Shown here piece by piece: positions 43,486 to 44,960 of a stretch of 44,960 nt of DNA; within the stretch, counting starts at the first letter, position 1, and the number at the start of each line of letters is the position of its first letter. The position numbers and the translations under genes were made by a program. The notes below the pieces were generated by a model, which was given only the letters and a program-made list of their open reading frames with translations, did no database searches and was not told where the DNA came from. This stretch comes from Lachnospiraceae bacterium (GTDB lineage: Bacteria > Bacillota > Clostridia > Lachnospirales > Lachnospiraceae): contig BLLU01000151.1 in the NCBI GenBank assembly GCA_011959105.1, positions 1 to 44,960 of the forward strand. The letters run 5' to 3'.

Positions 43486-44960
43486 ATGAATAAAATGAAA
43501 AAGCATTTTAAGAAAATAGCCTTATGCCTTTTCGCGGCGGCGCTGCTGCTTGGCAGCGTTCTCAGCGCGGGGGCGGACGCGCCCTACAAGACCTTTACCT
43601 TTGACGGCTACGGCTATATGATCCAGACCCAGACGGCATATCTGCCTTATGAGACCATTACCAAATTCGACGACGAGGCTCTCAGCAGCCCCAGCGATGT
43701 GCATGTGACGGACGAAGGAAAAATCTATGTGGCGGATACGGGTAATGCCCGCATCGTGGTGGGTGATCTGGAGGGCAATCTGCTGCAGACCATGGGAGAG
43801 GGAACTCTGGTATCTCCCCGGGGCGTATTTGTGACGGAGAACGGCCATGTGTATGTGGCGGACAGGGACGCGGAGGCGGTGTTCGAGTTCGGAGCCGACG
43901 GAGAGATGCTGAACCGCTACGGCAAGCCGGAATCCCCTCTGTACGGGGACAGTCTCAGCTTCCTGCCCATCAAGCTGGTGGTCAATGACGCGGGGATCAT
44001 GTATGTGATCTGCGAATCCAACACCAACGGCATTGTGGAGATCTCTCCCATAGAGGGGGGCACTTTCCTGGGATATTTCGGAACCAACATGGCTTCCAGT
44101 TCCCCCATGATTATCATCCGGAGGGCGTTCGCCACCAAGGCCCAGAGGGCAAAGATGGTGTCCAACATCCCTTCTACCCCCGACAATCTGTGTATAGACA
44201 ACAAGGGTCTGATCTACACCGTGACCAGGGGTGAGGAATACAACACCTTAAAGCGGCTGAACATCGCCGGAAAGAATGTGATCGAGCCGGACACCTATGA
44301 TGATATCCCGGCAGCGGTGGCGGCGGGCAATCATGACAATGTGTTCATGGTGTCTCAGCAGGGCTTTGTATATGAGTTCAACAGCGAGGGCGAGGCGCTT
44401 TTCGTGTTCGGCGGCTCCGACGACGGCAACCAGCGGGTGGGCCTGTGTACGGTGGTGAGTGCCATCGACGTGGATCTGCAGGACCGCCTGTACATACTGG
44501 ATTCCGACAAGGCCCAGATCCAGGTATATGAGCCCACGGAGTTCACGGATCTGCTGCACAAGGCGCTGAATCTGTACTCCACCGGACGTTATACCGAGAG
44601 TAAGGCTCCTCTGGAGGAAGTGCTGAAGATGAACAGCATGTTCGACTATGCCAACATGGCCATGGGCCGGGCCTATTTCCAGGAGGAGAACTATGAAATG
44701 GCCCAGTATTACGCCAAGCTGGCCAAGGATTATACGGGCTATTCCGAAGCCACCTGGGAGATCAGAAATCTCTGGCTGAAAAAGTGGATCGTTCCCATTA
44801 TCTGGGCTGTGGTGGCGCTGTGGGCCGCCGGCAGAGTGATCCGGGTATTAGATAAGAAAAAGGGCATTCTGGAACCGGTTCGGAAGGCATCGGCGGGCCT
44901 TTCAGCCAACAGACGGGTTCGGGACTTCAAATTTGCCTGGTATTTTATGAGACATCCCAT
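43486..44960 (+). CDS. NHL-repeat/TPR-like membrane protein, cut by the window end
   Basis: The frame opens at ATG 43486 and stays open to the window end (491 residues seen). It has a signal peptide (about 1-27), then NHL-type beta-propeller repeats of the form VHVTDEGKIYVADTGNARI and VFVTENGHVYVADRDAEAV. A helical TPR-like stretch (ALNLYSTGRYTESKAPLEEV) and a membrane helix near 435-455 follow. The last residues seen (FKFAWYFMRHP) look like the start of a Yip1-type membrane domain. The propeller would face outward. The role is unknown; it is clearly part of the importer operon, possibly organising or sensing substrate uptake. Confidence 0.85.
   Translation, partial: MNKMKKHFKKIALCLFAAALLLGSVLSAGADAPYKTFTFDGYGYMIQTQTAYLPYETITKFDDEALSSPSDVHVTDEGKIYVADTGNARIVVGDLEGNLLQTMGEGTLVSPRGVFVTENGHVYVADRDAEAVFEFGADGEMLNRYGKPESPLYGDSLSFLPIKLVVNDAGIMYVICESNTNGIVEISPIEGGTFLGYFGTNMASSSPMIIIRRAFATKAQRAKMVSNIPSTPDNLCIDNKGLIYTVTRGEEYNTLKRLNIAGKNVIEPDTYDDIPAAVAAGNHDNVFMVSQQGFVYEFNSEGEALFVFGGSDDGNQRVGLCTVVSAIDVDLQDRLYILDSDKAQIQVYEPTEFTDLLHKALNLYSTGRYTESKAPLEEVLKMNSMFDYANMAMGRAYFQEENYEMAQYYAKLAKDYTGYSEATWEIRNLWLKKWIVPIIWAVVALWAAGRVIRVLDKKKGILEPVRKASAGLSANRRVRDFKFAWYFMRHP

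Overview
The window looks like a chromosome segment from a Gram-positive, gut-type Clostridia, most likely Lachnospiraceae. This rests on GC-rich coding regions set among AT-rich gaps, strong AGGAGG-type ribosome sites, several TTGACA-17-TATAAT promoters, a class B sortase with a wall-anchored adhesin, and carbohydrate ABC loci with very large solute-binding proteins. Genus cannot be decided from the sequence alone. No tRNA, rRNA, CRISPR array, transposase or integrase was seen.

Region 1 (1-13700) is a patchwork. It holds a coiled-coil protein that may lack its N-terminus, a four-helix membrane protein, a class-C-type serine hydrolase overlapping a short UvrA-like ATPase, a divergent XRE-methyltransferase fusion and a TIM-barrel isomerase/epimerase. 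An AT-rich secreted-protein/membrane-protein operon follows, then a GH27 alpha-galactosidase, a zinc-ribbon miniprotein, an unknown 387-aa protein, a sigma-region-4-like protein and an SH3-CAP lipoprotein. Two relics show past duplication: the membrane gene and the tail of the serine hydrolase recur at 8508-9062, and a piece of the 387-aa gene, now with a stop codon, lies at 7397-7440.

Region 2 (13700-27110) is a surface-adhesion locus. A 33-aa ORF lies behind a LexA-like box. After it come a structured leader with a terminator-like hairpin and a 2,882-residue adhesin with a probable Cys-Gln thioester head, about 19 CnaB/SpaA-type repeats, a Cys/His-rich insert and a VPVTG sorting signal. After another terminator come a class B sortase, a GtrII-type membrane glucosyltransferase and a sialate-O-acetylesterase-type hydrolase, closely spaced.

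Region 3 (27114-35550) is a signalling block. A sugar-binding lipoprotein is followed by a membrane diguanylate cyclase on the minus strand. Divergently there are an 81-aa protein and a GNAT acetyltransferase, then a soluble hybrid histidine kinase and a PAS-GGDEF protein. The heptamer TGTAAGC occurs as a tandem repeat before the lipoprotein operon and as an inverted repeat before the kinase operon, which suggests shared control.

Region 4 (35621-44960) is for carbohydrate use: a secreted GH51 arabinofuranosidase-like lipoprotein, divergent from an ABC importer operon (986-aa binding protein, two permeases, and an NHL-repeat membrane protein cut by the window end). No importer ATPase is present, so a shared one is presumably used.
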